Below, piece by piece: positions 46,354 to 57,359 of a DNA stretch of 64,000 nucleotides. The stretch comes from Acanthosepion lycidas (taxonomy: Eukaryota; Mollusca; Cephalopoda; Sepiida; Sepiidae): assembly GCA_963932145.1 (NCBI GenBank), contig OZ010577.1, forward strand, positions 17,523,089-17,587,088, written 5' to 3'. Made by a program: the position numbers and the translations under genes. The notes under the pieces were generated by a model. The model saw nothing but the letters and a program-made list of their open reading frames with translations, made no database searches and had not been told where the DNA came from. The stretch's first letter is position 1. Each line of letters begins with the position of its first letter.

Positions 46354-46595
46354 GTTTATGCAAAACTAGGTAATCCGCATGGGTAGACCCAAGGATGATG
46401 ATATCCAGAGAGCTCAATGTAAAATTCAGAGCAGATATGTTTGAATAAAAACAGACTACTTTAAGGTGCCATGTAATAAGTTATTTCATGCCACCCCTTT
46501 AACAGGGCTCTGGATCATCAGACTTTACTTCCAAAGGTTGAAATGAAAAATGAAAAGAAATTCACATATATATATATGTGTGTGTGTGGGGGGGG

Positions 46596-46703
46596 TATGA
46601 AATGGACAAAGTCCGACAATTATTTTTATGTTTATCAATAAAAAGAACGCATAACATAAAAAAAATTGTCTTAAAATTATTCTCGGACTTTGTCCATTTC
46701 ATA
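46596..46703. repeat. Inverted repeat, group E
   Basis: TATGAAATGGACAAAGTCCG at 46596-46615 is exactly inverted at 46684-46703, with weaker pairing inward (AATTATTTT/AAAATTATT). The related single arm is at 2331. It sits just upstream of a SINE group B copy. Confidence 0.85.
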
Positions 46704-46812
46704 ATTTGTGACGTCATTTGTTTACATTTGGATACGCATCGAGCAGATATGAATGTACGTGAGAAAATCATGCAGAATTGTAGTTTAAAAACAGTAAAAT
46801 CGACCTGGCCAA

Positions 46813-46960
46813 CAGAAACGCTCCTCTGTGGCTCAATCGGTACAAGCACGATGATGGTTCCGTATAGGATACAAGTTCGATTCCTGTCGGAGGACGGATA
46901 TTGTTTATGAAGATTTCGCGGACATTCAGGCCGGTAAATGCTGTTTATTATAAGCAGAGC
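46813..46960 (+). repeat. SINE group B, copy 2, with near-complete tRNA-like head
   Basis: CTCCTCTGTGGCTCAATCGG (acceptor and A box), CAAGTTCGATTCCTGTCGGA (B box and T arm) and GGAGGA closing the acceptor pairing give a recognisable tRNA-like cloverleaf of about 70 bases. Then GAAGATTTCGCGGACATTCA and GGCCGGTAAATG form the SINE body. The anticodon region is not assignable. Not called as a functional tRNA. Confidence 0.75.
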
Positions 46961-47026
46961 ATTTACATAAATATTTGTATCTATAAAAAGAACGTATAAA
47001 CATACAAACTGTCTTAATATATATAT

Positions 47027-47300
47027 AGAGTGGGGAAAATAAATATTCGTATACTAGAAAAATTGTATTTTTATAAACGTAAAAGCCTTAAATAAAACAA
47101 ATCTCGGTACATTTTATGTATAAAGACACATACTATTAAAAAAATAATAATGATTAATTCTTATTCTAACAGAAATTAATGCATTATTTAAAATTCTAAC
47201 TGGTGAAAAAAGTATTCGTACAAATCAATTATTTGAATAAAATAACCAATTAATTATGAAAAAAGTATATTCTAGAATGTTCCAGTAATGTTATCAATGA
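47027..47300. mobile_element. Possible Tc1-like terminus or MITE fragment
   Basis: Begins GAGTGGGGAAAATAAATATT and CGTATAC, and repeats the theme as GGTGAAAAAAGTATTCGTAC 180 bases later. This matches the style of Tc1-family ends (GTGGGG-AAAA-GTATTCGTA). No second end in inverted orientation found. Confidence 0.35.
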
Positions 47301-47334
47301 TTATAGTTAACGCTATTAGCCATTATCAGTGGCA

Positions 47335-47560
47335 TTCTGCAATTTCTAGTCTTTCGAGAGGGTTCTAATAATGCGATCCAATTCATCAGACCTACAAATT
47401 CAAAAAGAACATAGAAAAAACAACTCAGGAAATAAAAATAGAATTTAGAGAGAGTGTAAGTATGAGAGTGTGGGACCAATGTTAGAGTTAAAGAGAGGGG
47501 TAACAGACGAGAGAAGGTGGGAGATTAAAATTTAACAGACAGGAGTTTTAGAGAGGTGAG
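47335..47560. repeat. Low-copy repeat shared with 1.0-1.3 kb
   Basis: Same-orientation partner of 1025-1265 with CCAATTCATCAGACCTACAA and purine-rich continuation. Confidence 0.6.
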
Positions 47561-47893
47561 TTGAAGACGGTTTACGTGAGAGAAATATGAATGTTATCGG
47601 ATATCTAATACATTAAAGATTTAATCGGAAAGGATGCATTTTCTGGTGACATACACACACAATAGACGATCTAATCTTAAAGATCAGAAGAAGAGGGAGG
47701 GAGAGGAAAAGAAAAAGGGGTGGGGGAGAAATGGGGCGCTGGAAACTAAAACTGAAGGGCATTTACTGAAAGGGCCGCTGTGTAATTAAGAAAATTTGAC
47801 AAATTTAATATCGGCTACAGGTTACAAATCAAATATAAACATATAAAAAATAAATATAACGATTATCTAATCTAGCAAGAACCTATATTTCTA

Positions 47894-48595
47894 TGTTCAA
47901 AAACACATGCGTATACACACATACACAATAACATATCCACGTACATACATACATATAGGCGTGTACCCACATACACACACATATATATATACCCATGTAC
48001 ACACATACACATATATCCATATATATATCCATACATATATATATATATATATATATATTCTCATATACATATACATACATACACATACACATACGTACAC
48101 ACATACACATACATGTAAACATATACATACATATACACATACATCCATACACATCCACTCATACATATATATACACATTTACACACATATATACATACGG
48201 ACATACACATACGTGTACATAAACATATACACATAAACCCTTACATCTCCATACAATTACATACACCCATCTAAACAAATAATGTATCCCTATGTCTATC
48301 CGTCTACTATACATACATACATATATACATACATATACACCAATATACAGATATATATTAGTACATACAGATCAAAACATACACACGCATATAAACACAC
48401 CTACATATACATCTACCTACATATACATACATCCATATACGCATACATAAGTATACATATACGTATATACGCATACATATACATATACATCCATACATAC
48501 ACATACATATACCTATATACACACCTACATATATACATATATACACACATACACACACAGGTACGCACATATACATATACATATAGATCAAAATG
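47894..48595. repeat. Degenerate ATAC/ACAC microsatellite, 700 bp
   Basis: Mosaic of CATACA, ACACAT and TATA units without a fixed phase. Tyr/Thr/His/Ile frames here are artefacts. Confidence 0.95.
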
Positions 48596-48633
48596 TAAAA
48601 TCTAAAAAAGTAAAATTAAAAAAAAAATTGGTC

Positions 48634-48638
<5 letters not shown>

Positions 48639-48674
<36 letters not shown>
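48639..48674. repeat. (TA)n microsatellite
   Basis: TA run. Confidence 0.95.
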
Positions 48675-48679
<5 letters not shown>

Positions 48680-48699
48680 TAAATATTAAAATACATAGC

Positions 48700-49327
48700 G
48701 CATCACATAAACATACACAATGATATATATAGAGATAAACATAATAAACATAATAGTCATTCCATTAACATGTCATGCCCGGTGTTATTGAACCAAGATG
48801 GAACTGACATAAGTGATATGTTACAAAACGGTGTTTATGTTTTGAATCGTTTCTTATGTCTACATTTAGAAAATATCTCATTATGAAGATTCAGCAATTC
48901 ATCTTAATTCTTATCTTTGATAATAAATTTTTTCCGCCATGCACAGATCACACCGATCGCGGAAGTTATTAGGTGTTCTAGCTCTTGATAAGTATCGCCA
49001 TTTCAAAAGTCCCTTATCCACCAGATCCCAGTAGTGTTTGAATAAGGAAGTTTGATTTCTGAGGCATCTATATCTAAATGAGCGTTTATGGTTGTATAGA
49101 CGCTGCTTCCAATCACCGGCGGATATACCTATATATATATATTTTTTTCTGGTTTATATTTTCCTCGGGAAAGATTGTTGCCTCGTATACTACATTTTCA
49201 AATTTTACATTGAGTTCTACCTGGATTCTATCCTCTTGGAATTTTTATTCAAAAAATATATATGTATGTGTATGCATCTATGTATATATATTTATATATT
49301 TTGCATATGTATGTGTATATTTACCAC

Positions 49328-49330
<3 letters not shown>
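48700..49330. other. No recognisable feature
   Basis: AT-rich. Frames at 49078-49520 lack domains and run into simple repeat. Confidence 0.5.

Positions 49331-49335
<5 letters not shown>

Positions 49336-49400
<65 letters not shown>
49336..49400. repeat. (TA)n(GA)n microsatellite
   Basis: TA run followed by GA run. Confidence 0.97.
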
Positions 49401-49404
<4 letters not shown>

Positions 49405-49893
49405 AGGATTCAAATAGGGATACTGGGATACTCTTGAGAATATGTTACCTCACAGTTCCGGAGACCGACGCACGCATGCATCTGGATAGGCTAAACCACG
49501 GCAGCCGAGGAGAAAGTTGATGATGCTGTAAACAGTTCCATTTGGCAGAGAAGATTCGTCTTTTTGACAGAAACTGCAACGAGATTTAATTTCAGTTAGT
49601 CTTGCCGGAGTTAGATTCTCCTTAATTCCCAAATTGTCACTAGGGGTCATTCTCCCTAAATACTGGAAGACTTCCCCCCTCGTCCTCTTTTTCATTTCTT
49701 CATTTCTACGACTACAATGTAAGCTCTCTTAGAAGATCCACGTCTTCCCATTTGTGGGTAACGGCATGAACATTATACACACATACACGTACGTACGAAC
49801 ATTCACCAAAGAACAAACACAAATATTCACACACACATACATATGTTATTGTCTATGTCCATTGTAAAATTGTTTTGTTTAATACATATATTT

Positions 49894-49897
<4 letters not shown>

Positions 49898-49929
<32 letters not shown>

Positions 49930-50289
49930 TAGCAGTAGAGTCCGGCGTTGTCCGGGGATGTAACAGTAAGTGATAGTATCAACCATCATAAAGATTGAAA
50001 AATAAAATTGACATAGATTATTGTTTAAGGTTGACGAACACGCATGTCCTAATTAGTTTTTTTTTTTTTTTTTTTTTACGAATTGGTCAAACCCAAACTC
50101 AAACAAAAACATTGTTTTCAATCGTTATGAGTCTACCGATTGAATAGAATGTAAATGGAATTTTTAAAGCATTCTGAATGTAAAAATAAAGAAAAAAGTG
50201 TGCAAGTCAGAAACACTTCCTGCCAAAAAAAGTGAAGTTTTGTTAAAATCGGTTGAAAAATGTAGGAAATCCGATCCCATATATAAACG

Positions 50290-50331
<42 letters not shown>

Positions 50332-50345
50332 ACCTGGGTTTTATA
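49898..50345 (+). repeat. Dispersed element with CCGGCGTTG head and (CA)n tail
   Basis: After a TA run comes ACTAGCAGTAGAGTCCGGCG and TTGTCCGGGGATG, a head sequence widespread in invertebrate repeats. The element ends AAAATCGGTTGAAAAATGTA, GGAAATCCGATC, a TATATAAACGAACA block, a CA array at 50293-50327 and CAACCTGGGTTTTATAATAA. No coding content. Class unknown. Confidence 0.55.
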
Positions 50346-50449
50346 ATAAGTATAACTCGATATGAGTTGCTCCCCTTTCCTTCTCGCGATGCCCCTTAAT
50401 CGTGCTTTAAATTGATTTCGTGCAAAAACAATTGTGTTTTTTCCAATTT

Positions 50450-50612
50450 TTGGCACTGTCAGAACCACCGCAAGGTAATTTTACGTAGTCCTGTGAAGTT
50501 TTCTTGAAATCGGTTGAAAAAATTTAGGAAATCCGATCTAATATATAAATGTACAGACACACACACACACACACACACACACACAACCTGGGTTTTGTAA
50601 TAAGTATGATAT
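50450..50612 (+). repeat. Second 3' end of the CCGGCGTTG element
   Basis: Repeats GAAGTTTTCTTGAAATCGGT, TTAGGAAATCCGATCTAATA, a CA array and CAACCTGGGTTTTGTAATAA. A truncated tandem copy of the preceding element's tail. Confidence 0.6.
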
Positions 50613-50619
50613 CGGTCTT

Positions 50620-51430
50620 GTTTGTCTTCTTTATCTTCAGTTGGACTTAATTCAAGTCCGGCCATTTCTTTGTAATTGGACCTTTTAATATTCTACCAGG
50701 AGTTACACACGTGTTTCTAATACAAAAAAAAAAAAAAACTCACATTAACACACATGGTTCTCAACAGTCTATATAACTGATGGAATTTCGTTAGGAACGG
50801 CCCAACATGCAAATTACACTTTGTAGATACCATAAGCAAGCAATCCTATAATTGAATATATTGTTTGCTTGTTTTATATTATTTTCCCCTGTTCCTTACT
50901 TTTCTTTGCTTTGTTATTGCTCATTGCAAACCTTGTCAATTATGTTTGTTGAATAGTTCCGTTACTTATTTTACTTCTGACCATGGCCACCCACTCCACA
51001 ATATCTGCAAAACACTTTTTTCTATATAAATAATAAAAAGCAAATAGAGAAATAAACAATAAATCTAAATATCTTTTTTTTTAAATGAAGTAAATAATTA
51101 TCAGATCAAGGTACCACAGCTGCAAACTTAAACAATAGTAAAATGTAATAATAATAATAATCAACAACAAATAATTAACTCTTCAAATAAATAATGGGTA
51201 AAAAGTTAACAGATAACACTATAAAATAGCGACACATAACTGTATTCGAATCTAAAATTATTTCTACTCAATGACCTATAGAATAATTTGAAATAACCGT
51301 TAGGAGAATATAATAGACATTGATAACCATAATGCGGCATTTACAAGCATACATAAATAGTGGAATTAAAAGACAACAAACATGGCCTAAAGATTGCTTT
51401 CACGCATGAAAAACGTTGTCGCCGCTTGGT
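50620..51430. other. No recognisable feature
   Basis: AT-rich, A-homopolymers, small AAT run near 51149. Confidence 0.5.
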
Positions 51431-51439
51431 ATTTTCCTC

Positions 51440-51622
<183 letters not shown>

Positions 51623-51829
51623 TATATGAATGTGTGTATGTGTACGCGCGTGCGCACACACACGTTTTGTATAGACTCGCTCTATTCATCGAGGGTATCT
51701 ACTTTTGTTTTTTACTGTACGTTCTTGTGTCGGAACTCCTGCTTTGCCAAGTTAAAGTTTAATCCAACCTACGCAGCATCACGTTACCGCCTTGACCAGG
51801 CATACTAACTAATGCGTGAGCCGGCTTAT

Positions 51830-52080
51830 AACAATCAGACAAATGATAGGTTATGAGAGAGTAGCAGGAGCCAAGATCAACTGTGATAAGTTCTGTTGCT
51901 TTGCAGTTGGGGGATGTGGGAGATACTGTCCCCAGGCCATTCTGTTTGACGTACGGGTCCTGCAAGATATTCAGCGCCCGCCAGATGCTTTTTACATCCA
52001 GCTTTGGTCGGACGATCGGAAGAAGGCCGAGGTCACAGTTAGCTGTGCTCTTGGAGGAATCTTGCTTTAAATCAGAGGCA
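51830..52080 (+). repeat. LINE RT fragment, group E (Tx1/L1-like)
   Basis: Plus strand reads IGYERVAGAKINCDKFCCFA, which resembles the RT block F-x-x-x-S-G-A-K-I-N-x-x-K-S that follows the active site in Tx1 and L1-type LINEs. The frame stays open to 52070 but later residues lose similarity. The reading could be partly fortuitous. Confidence 0.45.
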
Positions 52081-52264
52081 TAAATTTTTGCATAGCACAA
52101 CTACCCCATCCACGTTTACCGGCTCTAAATGCTTCCGTTCACCTGTACCAAACTACAGTTTAATTCGTGCTTTGTATTAGCCTTTATATTTGTGAAGATT
52201 TTAGCCCATGGTCCCACAAATACTGTACTTATAGAACTGGCTAGGACTTCAGAGAAAATAAGTA

Positions 52265-52344
52265 TTAGGTTGGTGCAAAAATAATGTCGTTTTCTCACAT
52301 AGTAACATATGTGAGAAAACGACATTATTTTTGCACCAACCTAA
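52265..52344. mobile_element. 80-bp MADE1-like MITE, copy 2
   Basis: Identical ends and length to copy 1 at 43989-44068, with TA on both sides (52263-52264, 52345-52346). The two copies differ at only a few central bases; here TCTCACATAGTAACATATGT and GAGAAAACG make a longer perfect stem. High identity implies recent or conserved insertion. Confidence 0.92.
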
Positions 52345-52984
52345 TATTATGGTGTCAGCCGTAAGACTGTAAAAGATGTTTTGGTAAAAACGAAGGTAAT
52401 TTGAGCGGATGTCTCAGAGTTTATGTCTAAGTTAATAAATTAATAATAGGACAATGAAAACCATTCTTTCCTTTCTTTATTTTTGCCCTCGTGGCATATT
52501 TGTACATTATGAATTATCCACGTAACGATTGTGCGTCGAATGTGTATGAAACCTATAGTTGTGGCTGACCGTTGTATAACAACCTTTTTTTTTAAATAAT
52601 ATATATAAATGCTAGCTCCTAATTCTAGCAAAGTCTTCAATATAAGACTAGAATGGTATTTATTATTAAAATATAAGTAGAAACGTTCAATACTTATTGA
52701 ATACCAACACGGTATTTCGATATTACATCGTAAACTTCGGCAAAAGAAATTACATTGAGCACAGAATATAAATTTTTTAGTATGGGTTAAATATAACGAG
52801 TTTATTTAATGTTATTTTTTATGATTAAGTATAAGTAGTTATTAAGGAGATATTTTTCAGTTGATATACGCTGATTTTGTCGATCAGGAATTTAATTTTG
52901 CTTGTATTTTTAGCGTAAAAATACGATTATCTGTTGTAAAAAGTTCACTTAATTATCTACTGGAACTATTTGCGCCATTTCGGG

Positions 52985-53650
52985 CAAACTTTTTCAACCT
53001 ACGCGAAGTGGAAAAACTATATTGAATCCATTGCTAAGTCATTTGATAAGAAGGTTGATTTACTGTATCAGGCGAGACAATTTTTCTCCCCAGAATCTAT
53101 ACTAGATATCTACAAGTCTACGGGCACCTTGACGTGGTGTAATGGTTAGAAATCTTGTTTTGCTAGATCAATTACGACTGAGTAGTGAGTTCGATCCCCC
53201 GTGGTTACCACCTCCTTTCGGCCTTGTGCCACATCTAAGCTACGCTTGGAAAATCATTATCTACAAGTCTACCATTCGCCAATGCTTAGACTATTGATGC
53301 CCTGTGCTACTGCTATTCATCCAGAACTCCTTGATAAAATCCAAAGAATGTGCAATATTATCGGTCCTGATCTGGCGGCTCGGCTTCAGTCACTTTCATA
53401 CCGCCATAAGGTTAACTCCCTGTGCCTTTTCTATAAATAATTTCCTGGAAATTGTTCCGATGACCTCTTCGCTATGGTGCCTAAATTTAAGCGCAAGATC
53501 TCATCAATTTACCGCTGATTTGGCTAGACGTAATCCTAAGTTCTACGCTGTTTCTTTTCTCACATTTATCACATTAGCAACATTTCTAATTCTTCCACAC
53601 CCAGTAATTATTAGTTCCTTTACTGGCTTGATTGGGGTGAGCACAATAAA
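52985..53650 (+). mobile_element. Jockey/CR1-like LINE 3' part, group A, split by a SINE
   Basis: Plus strand: TYAKWKNYIESIAKS, KKVDLLYQARQFFSPESIL, DIYKSTI, then after the SINE ELLDKIQRMCNIIGPDLAAR, LQSLSYRHKVNSLCLFYK, SSIYR and the closing CTTGATTGGGGTGAGCA. This is the best-preserved group-A C-terminus (L-L-D-x-I-Q-R, L-S-H-R-x-x-V-x-S-L-x-L-F-Y-K). The 79-codon frame 53201-53440 covers the post-SINE part. 5'-truncated, inert. Confidence 0.8.
53122..53257 (+). repeat. SINE group V with perfect 15-bp target duplication
   Basis: GGGCACCTTGACGTGGTGTA, ATGGTTAGAAATC (A-box region), GTGAGTTCGATCCCCCGTGG (B box), CTTTCGGCCTTGTGCCACAT and the end GGAAAATCAT. TATCTACAAGTCTAC flanks it at 53107-53121 and 53258-53272. 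It defines the exact ends and length (136 bp) of the family. Confidence 0.95.
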
Positions 53651-53888
53651 AAAAAATATATAGTAATTTTAAATTCATAAGTTAAAAAGCAATATCAGTA
53701 TTTGAATTCTAGTTTGTTGTGTTGAACACGTGAAGTTGTAAATATAGAATTTCAGTTTGAAAGTTAGAATAGAAATATGAGTTTATAAAATAGATTTGCA
53801 GTGATCAGTGTAATCATTACTGTCGAATCTCCGGATGAGTGATTCAAATATTATCAAACACAGTGTTAACATTCCATAAGTATTCGTA

Positions 53889-53930
53889 ATACATACATAC
53901 ATACATACATACATACATACATACATACAT

Positions 53931-53982
<52 letters not shown>
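53889..53982. repeat. (CATA)n and (TA)n microsatellite
   Basis: CATA run to 53932 followed by TA run. Confidence 0.97.
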
Positions 53983-53985
<3 letters not shown>

Positions 53986-54427
53986 GATATATAATTTTGT
54001 ATAATTTTATATATCAACAGACAGTATTTAGAAAAATATGACAAACTGGAAAGTTTTTTTGTTTTTTTTATGACGAGTTTAATTTTTTTTTAGCATTTAT
54101 ACGAACATTTCGCATTTTGTATATTTTAAATCGGAATCATAACGCGTCTATAGTGTATTTATAATGTTTTTTTTTCTCGATCTTTGCCATATATCGTTTG
54201 TATATCATTTTTGTTTTATTAGTTTGTCATCGGTTTTAAAGCGATATATATATATAAATATAATATGAAGCTTCGTTAATACTTGATATACTCCAAGATC
54301 ATTTCGTCGTCTATTATATTTAACGACTTCAAATTTGTATATAGTTTAAATCAATGTGAAGGAATATTAGAGTGCTTATTGTACTTTTATTTTATTTCAT
54401 TTTGAACTTCATTTTTTTATGTACGGG

Positions 54428-54432
<5 letters not shown>

Positions 54433-54477
<45 letters not shown>
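54433..54477. repeat. (TA)n microsatellite
   Basis: TA run. Confidence 0.97.
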
Positions 54478-54478
<1 letters not shown>

Positions 54479-54780
54479 GCCATGTTTATGGACAATTATT
54501 ATCTTAATTTTGTGAATACATCCAATAAAAGTTAACATGCAATAAGGTTAAGAAACAGGCTAAACGATAAAATGTGATAATCGGGTTGAGTTCAAGTATC
54601 CCCGCCAAAAAGAAAAAAGAAGTACAAATAAAATAAAAACGGCAAATACTTAAACCATACAATACTTAAGGAAAAGCGTAAGATTTAGGAGCATTAAGAT
54701 GACCTCCTCGGTTAACCATCGAAACTGCAATCCACCGAAATAAGAAAAGAAGCCAGTCCCCACCGCGGGCAATTTAAAAG

Positions 54781-54867
54781 ATATTTCGCGCATCGGATTG
54801 GTTGTTACAAACATCCAATCGGATGCGCGGAATATGTGGTCTTTCTTCCTCTTATTCTTTAAAAAGG
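54781..54867 (+). promoter_or_regulatory. Candidate core promoter: paired CCAAT hairpin and TATA-like box
   Basis: An inverted repeat (54781-54801 and 54815-54835, two mismatches) has GCGCATCGGATTGG on the left and CCAATCGGATGCGCG on the right, so two divergent CCAAT boxes sit 13 bases apart with CpG-rich flanks. TTTAAAAAGG follows at 54858-54867. CCAAT plus TATA at this spacing is a familiar pol II layout, and CpGs stand out in this AT-rich context. No protein-coding frame follows. Confidence 0.4.
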
Positions 54868-54884
54868 CCTGAGTGGCTGTTAGC

Positions 54885-55025
54885 GTTTAGTTGGAAGGGG
54901 GAATCAGAGGATGATCTCCCCTGATTGGGTCGATTTGGTGAGGGGGAGTATGATGTTGAAATACCCGAAACTCCCTGATGAACCAAATCAAAACATCACT
55001 GACAACCCCCCTTGGGCGCGCACTT
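54885..55025 (+). ncRNA. Candidate structured RNA
   Basis: Nested pairing: GATTTGGT (54932-54939) with ACCAAATC (54982-54989), and inside it GGGAGT (54944-54949) with ACTCCC (54970-54975). The segment is much richer in G and C than its surroundings and lies 20-60 bases below the candidate promoter. Not a known snRNA, SRP or tRNA by eye. Confidence 0.35.
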
Positions 55026-55099
55026 AAAAGCGTATTTTCGAATTAATTATCTATTAGGATTTCATTGGAATGGGCTTTGATGACTTTTACATATCAACA

Positions 55100-55590
55100 C
55101 ATGCGCACGAAGCGATTATACTGTCACAAGAGTGGGATAAATCAGGAATATAATTGGTGGAGAGATAAAGATCGAAAAAAAATTCATTCAAAAAAGATTA
55201 TAAATAAAATCTTAATCTCTTCAAGTCAAGGATAAATCGAAATCTATCCTCGTTATCCTTATAATGTTCTCTTGATATCACTCACTCTTTCATTCATATC
55301 ACACACATCATTCATCAATATCATTTTAAAAGTATACTCCTCTACACTGAGTGGCTCTCGAGCCATATGTTGATGTGAAATTGTGTATTTTATAGAATGT
55401 ATCATACAAAGTTAAACTTAATAATGATCAAGTAATATTAATGTTTTCATCGCAAATATCCACACAATTATTGCTACAGTCATTGGATGGTTATACAATT
55501 TTGAATTTGCTACCAAACCCTCAAAGAGTAGAAAAATAATTATGGGAGGAGTGACAACGCATGGGAGTTTGGATCTAGACTGAAGTGTAT
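55100..55590. other. No recognisable feature
   Basis: AT-rich. No repeats above background. Confidence 0.5.
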
Positions 55591-55592
55591 TC

Positions 55593-55598
55593 TTTATT
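55593..55598 (-). terminator. Candidate poly(A) signal of the secreted-peptide gene
   Basis: AATAAA on the minus strand, about 340 bases below the stop codon at 55939. No nearer canonical signal was seen. Confidence 0.35.
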
Positions 55599-55938
55599 TA
55601 CGGGTTGCTCAGTTTATTATAGCCGTAGATTGACGGTCAGAGAAACTGAAAAGAAACTAGCTGATGAAAAGAAACGGAAATTCAAATGAAAACGAGGCTA
55701 CTCAAAAATTAATAATGGCTGACAATATTAAATATAATAATAAAACTCAATAAAATTTAATAATAAAATTTGATATAATATTACGAGTGATGTTCGTAGA
55801 CTGGTGACCTCTACAACTGCGATAAAAAGCAAGTGCAAATAAACTGAAAAAAAATATACTACCTCCAAAACTTATAATAGTTAACGATACTTCATGTAAT
55901 AAAGAGTTATGGAAATTGTACGATTTTTACTTAGATAT

Positions 55939-56103
55939 TTACTTCAGGCAGTAATCCGATCCGCTTGGAAGAGGTAAAATCCTAGTACAGTATGATTTTT
56001 CAATCATCAAGCAAGCCATACAGCGGGTGAAACACGGATAAGAAGCCGATGTTGTCATAAACATGGACAGGACCAAGGCGAAGATGAAGAAATGACGAAA
56101 CAT
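55939..56103 (-). CDS. Small secreted cysteine-rich peptide, 54 residues
   Basis: The protein starts MFRHFFIFALVLSMFMTTSA, a clear signal peptide with likely cleavage after Ala20 or Ser21. The mature part of about 33 residues has Cys24, Cys28, Cys31, Cys39 and Cys52, a P-L-P-S-G-S turn before the last Cys, and ends Y-C-L-K. The odd number of cysteines suggests one free or intermolecular disulfide. I chose the Met at 56103 because the acceptor TCTTTTCAAACAG ends at 56121, so the in-frame Met at 56136 is intronic. The whole coding sequence is in one exon, with a 5' leader. Not recognised as a known family; a secreted signalling or defence-type peptide is inference. Confidence 0.7.
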   Translation of the reverse strand: MFRHFFIFALVLSMFMTTSASYPCFTRCMACLMIEKSYCTRILPLPSGSDYCLK

Positions 56104-56120
56104 CTTTTTTGGATAAATAC

Positions 56121-56140
56121 CTGTTTGAAAAGACAAAACA
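56121..56140 (-). other. 3' splice site upstream of the peptide exon
   Basis: Minus strand TTTTGTCTTTTCAAACAG followed by GTATTTATCC. Pyrimidine-rich with consensus AG. Exon start at 56120, 17 bases before the ATG. Confidence 0.6.
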
Positions 56141-56458
56141 AAGATATGATCGTTTTAAATGTACATGAAATTTCCCATAAAAGAAAATACATCTTTTTTC
56201 CTTAAAATGCAAATATACTAGCTTCAAATTTAAAAAAAAAGGAACAGAAAAAAGAAATCATATCAGATTTAATCACGAAATTTGTACTGGAATTGGACGA
56301 AAAATTCTTGCAAATATATGTCAACTGATAACTGTGATTCTTGAGAAATACGTGTTATAATCGAATGTCTCAACTTTTCAGTAATTTCCAAAGTAAGTAT
56401 CGAAACAGAAAGCAATGAATCGTACCAGTAGGTTGTGATAAAGAAAACGATTATCTCC

Positions 56459-56470
56459 CCTTTTTATATC
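56459..56470 (-). promoter_or_regulatory. TATA box for the peptide gene
   Basis: Minus strand GATATAAAAAGGGG, a strong TATA match. Predicted start about 56435, giving a short noncoding first exon and an intron of under 300 bases before the coding exon. The first exon's donor site is not obvious. Confidence 0.5.
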
Positions 56471-56499
56471 GAATTTACGTCTTAGATGGCGTTGTAAGC

Positions 56500-57350
56500 A
56501 ATTTAAACGAGCTCGAAAATCGATCATTATCATTGGCAGCAAATCAAGGATAATTAACGATAGACGTTAATCGAGGGATTTTTTAATTCCTTTCATCTAA
56601 TCTAACACTGAACATGACAATCGGAAACGCCAACAAATATCTGCAAGTTTGAAAATATTTCAATTCATAGACGCTGTCAGCTCAGTTGCTAATTGTCACG
56701 TTTGTATGTGACAGATAACAGAAATTATTTAAAATGAAAATGCTAAAATTATTCAGTCAGTTGTAAAGTCTGCTATCACAGTGGTCGATACTCAAGTAAG
56801 TAGACACACAATGGGAATATGGATAACATCATGGTTTCTTAACGATTTGGAAGGCTACACGATATTCGTTTGGGGAACTGCATATTGTCTTCATGTTTTC
56901 CATATTTAAATCAGATTCTAAAACAGAATCCCTTTCAATAACTCATATTAGGCATCAGTTTCTTGCAGTAGCTCACACCAGATATGATTTTATTTTTAAT
57001 ATTCATTAAAATAAAAAGGTAACACAAACCGATTCGCACGACTTCAATTTCGGTGCGTTGCATATTGCATTGTCTTCAACATACTCAGGCTAACAACATT
57101 CATTGTCTTTTCCAACATTATCAGATTAACATGCATTGTCTTTTCCAACATTCCCAGATTAACAACGTGCATTGTCTTCTCCAACATTTCCAGGCTGGGA
57201 CCTTTCGACCTCTTCACGTATAATGCATTTATAATCCCATAATCTTAATTCGATTGGCTTCTCTTGATCGTCAAAGCAATCTTAAACATCAATGATAATA
57301 GCGAGACCAATCAATGAATTAGCTTAACCATCTTACCGAACACAATACTT
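56500..57350. other. No recognisable feature apart from a short direct repeat
   Basis: GCATTGTCTTTTCCAACATT and variants occur four times at 57060-57200 (AACATTC/GATTAACA units of about 35 bases), a small degenerate tandem repeat. Confidence 0.6.
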
Positions 57351-57359
57351 GAGATCTTT

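Noticed and set aside
46813-46893. Functional tRNA gene
   Set aside because: A box, B box and acceptor pairing are good, but the anticodon arm does not form clearly and the sequence continues into a SINE body repeated at 45.3 kb.
49450-49695. 81-codon minus-strand frame with two close cysteines
   Set aside because: CSFCQK looks like a zinc-binding pair but no partner cysteines or histidines follow, and there is no exon context.
51759-52100. 113-codon minus-strand frame as a host gene
   Set aside because: The plus strand of the same interval reads as a LINE reverse-transcriptase block, so the minus frame is probably a shadow.
54970-54990. CCCTGATGAACC as another hammerhead core
   Set aside because: No GAAA box at a suitable distance. 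The bases are better explained by the nested stems of the structured-RNA candidate.
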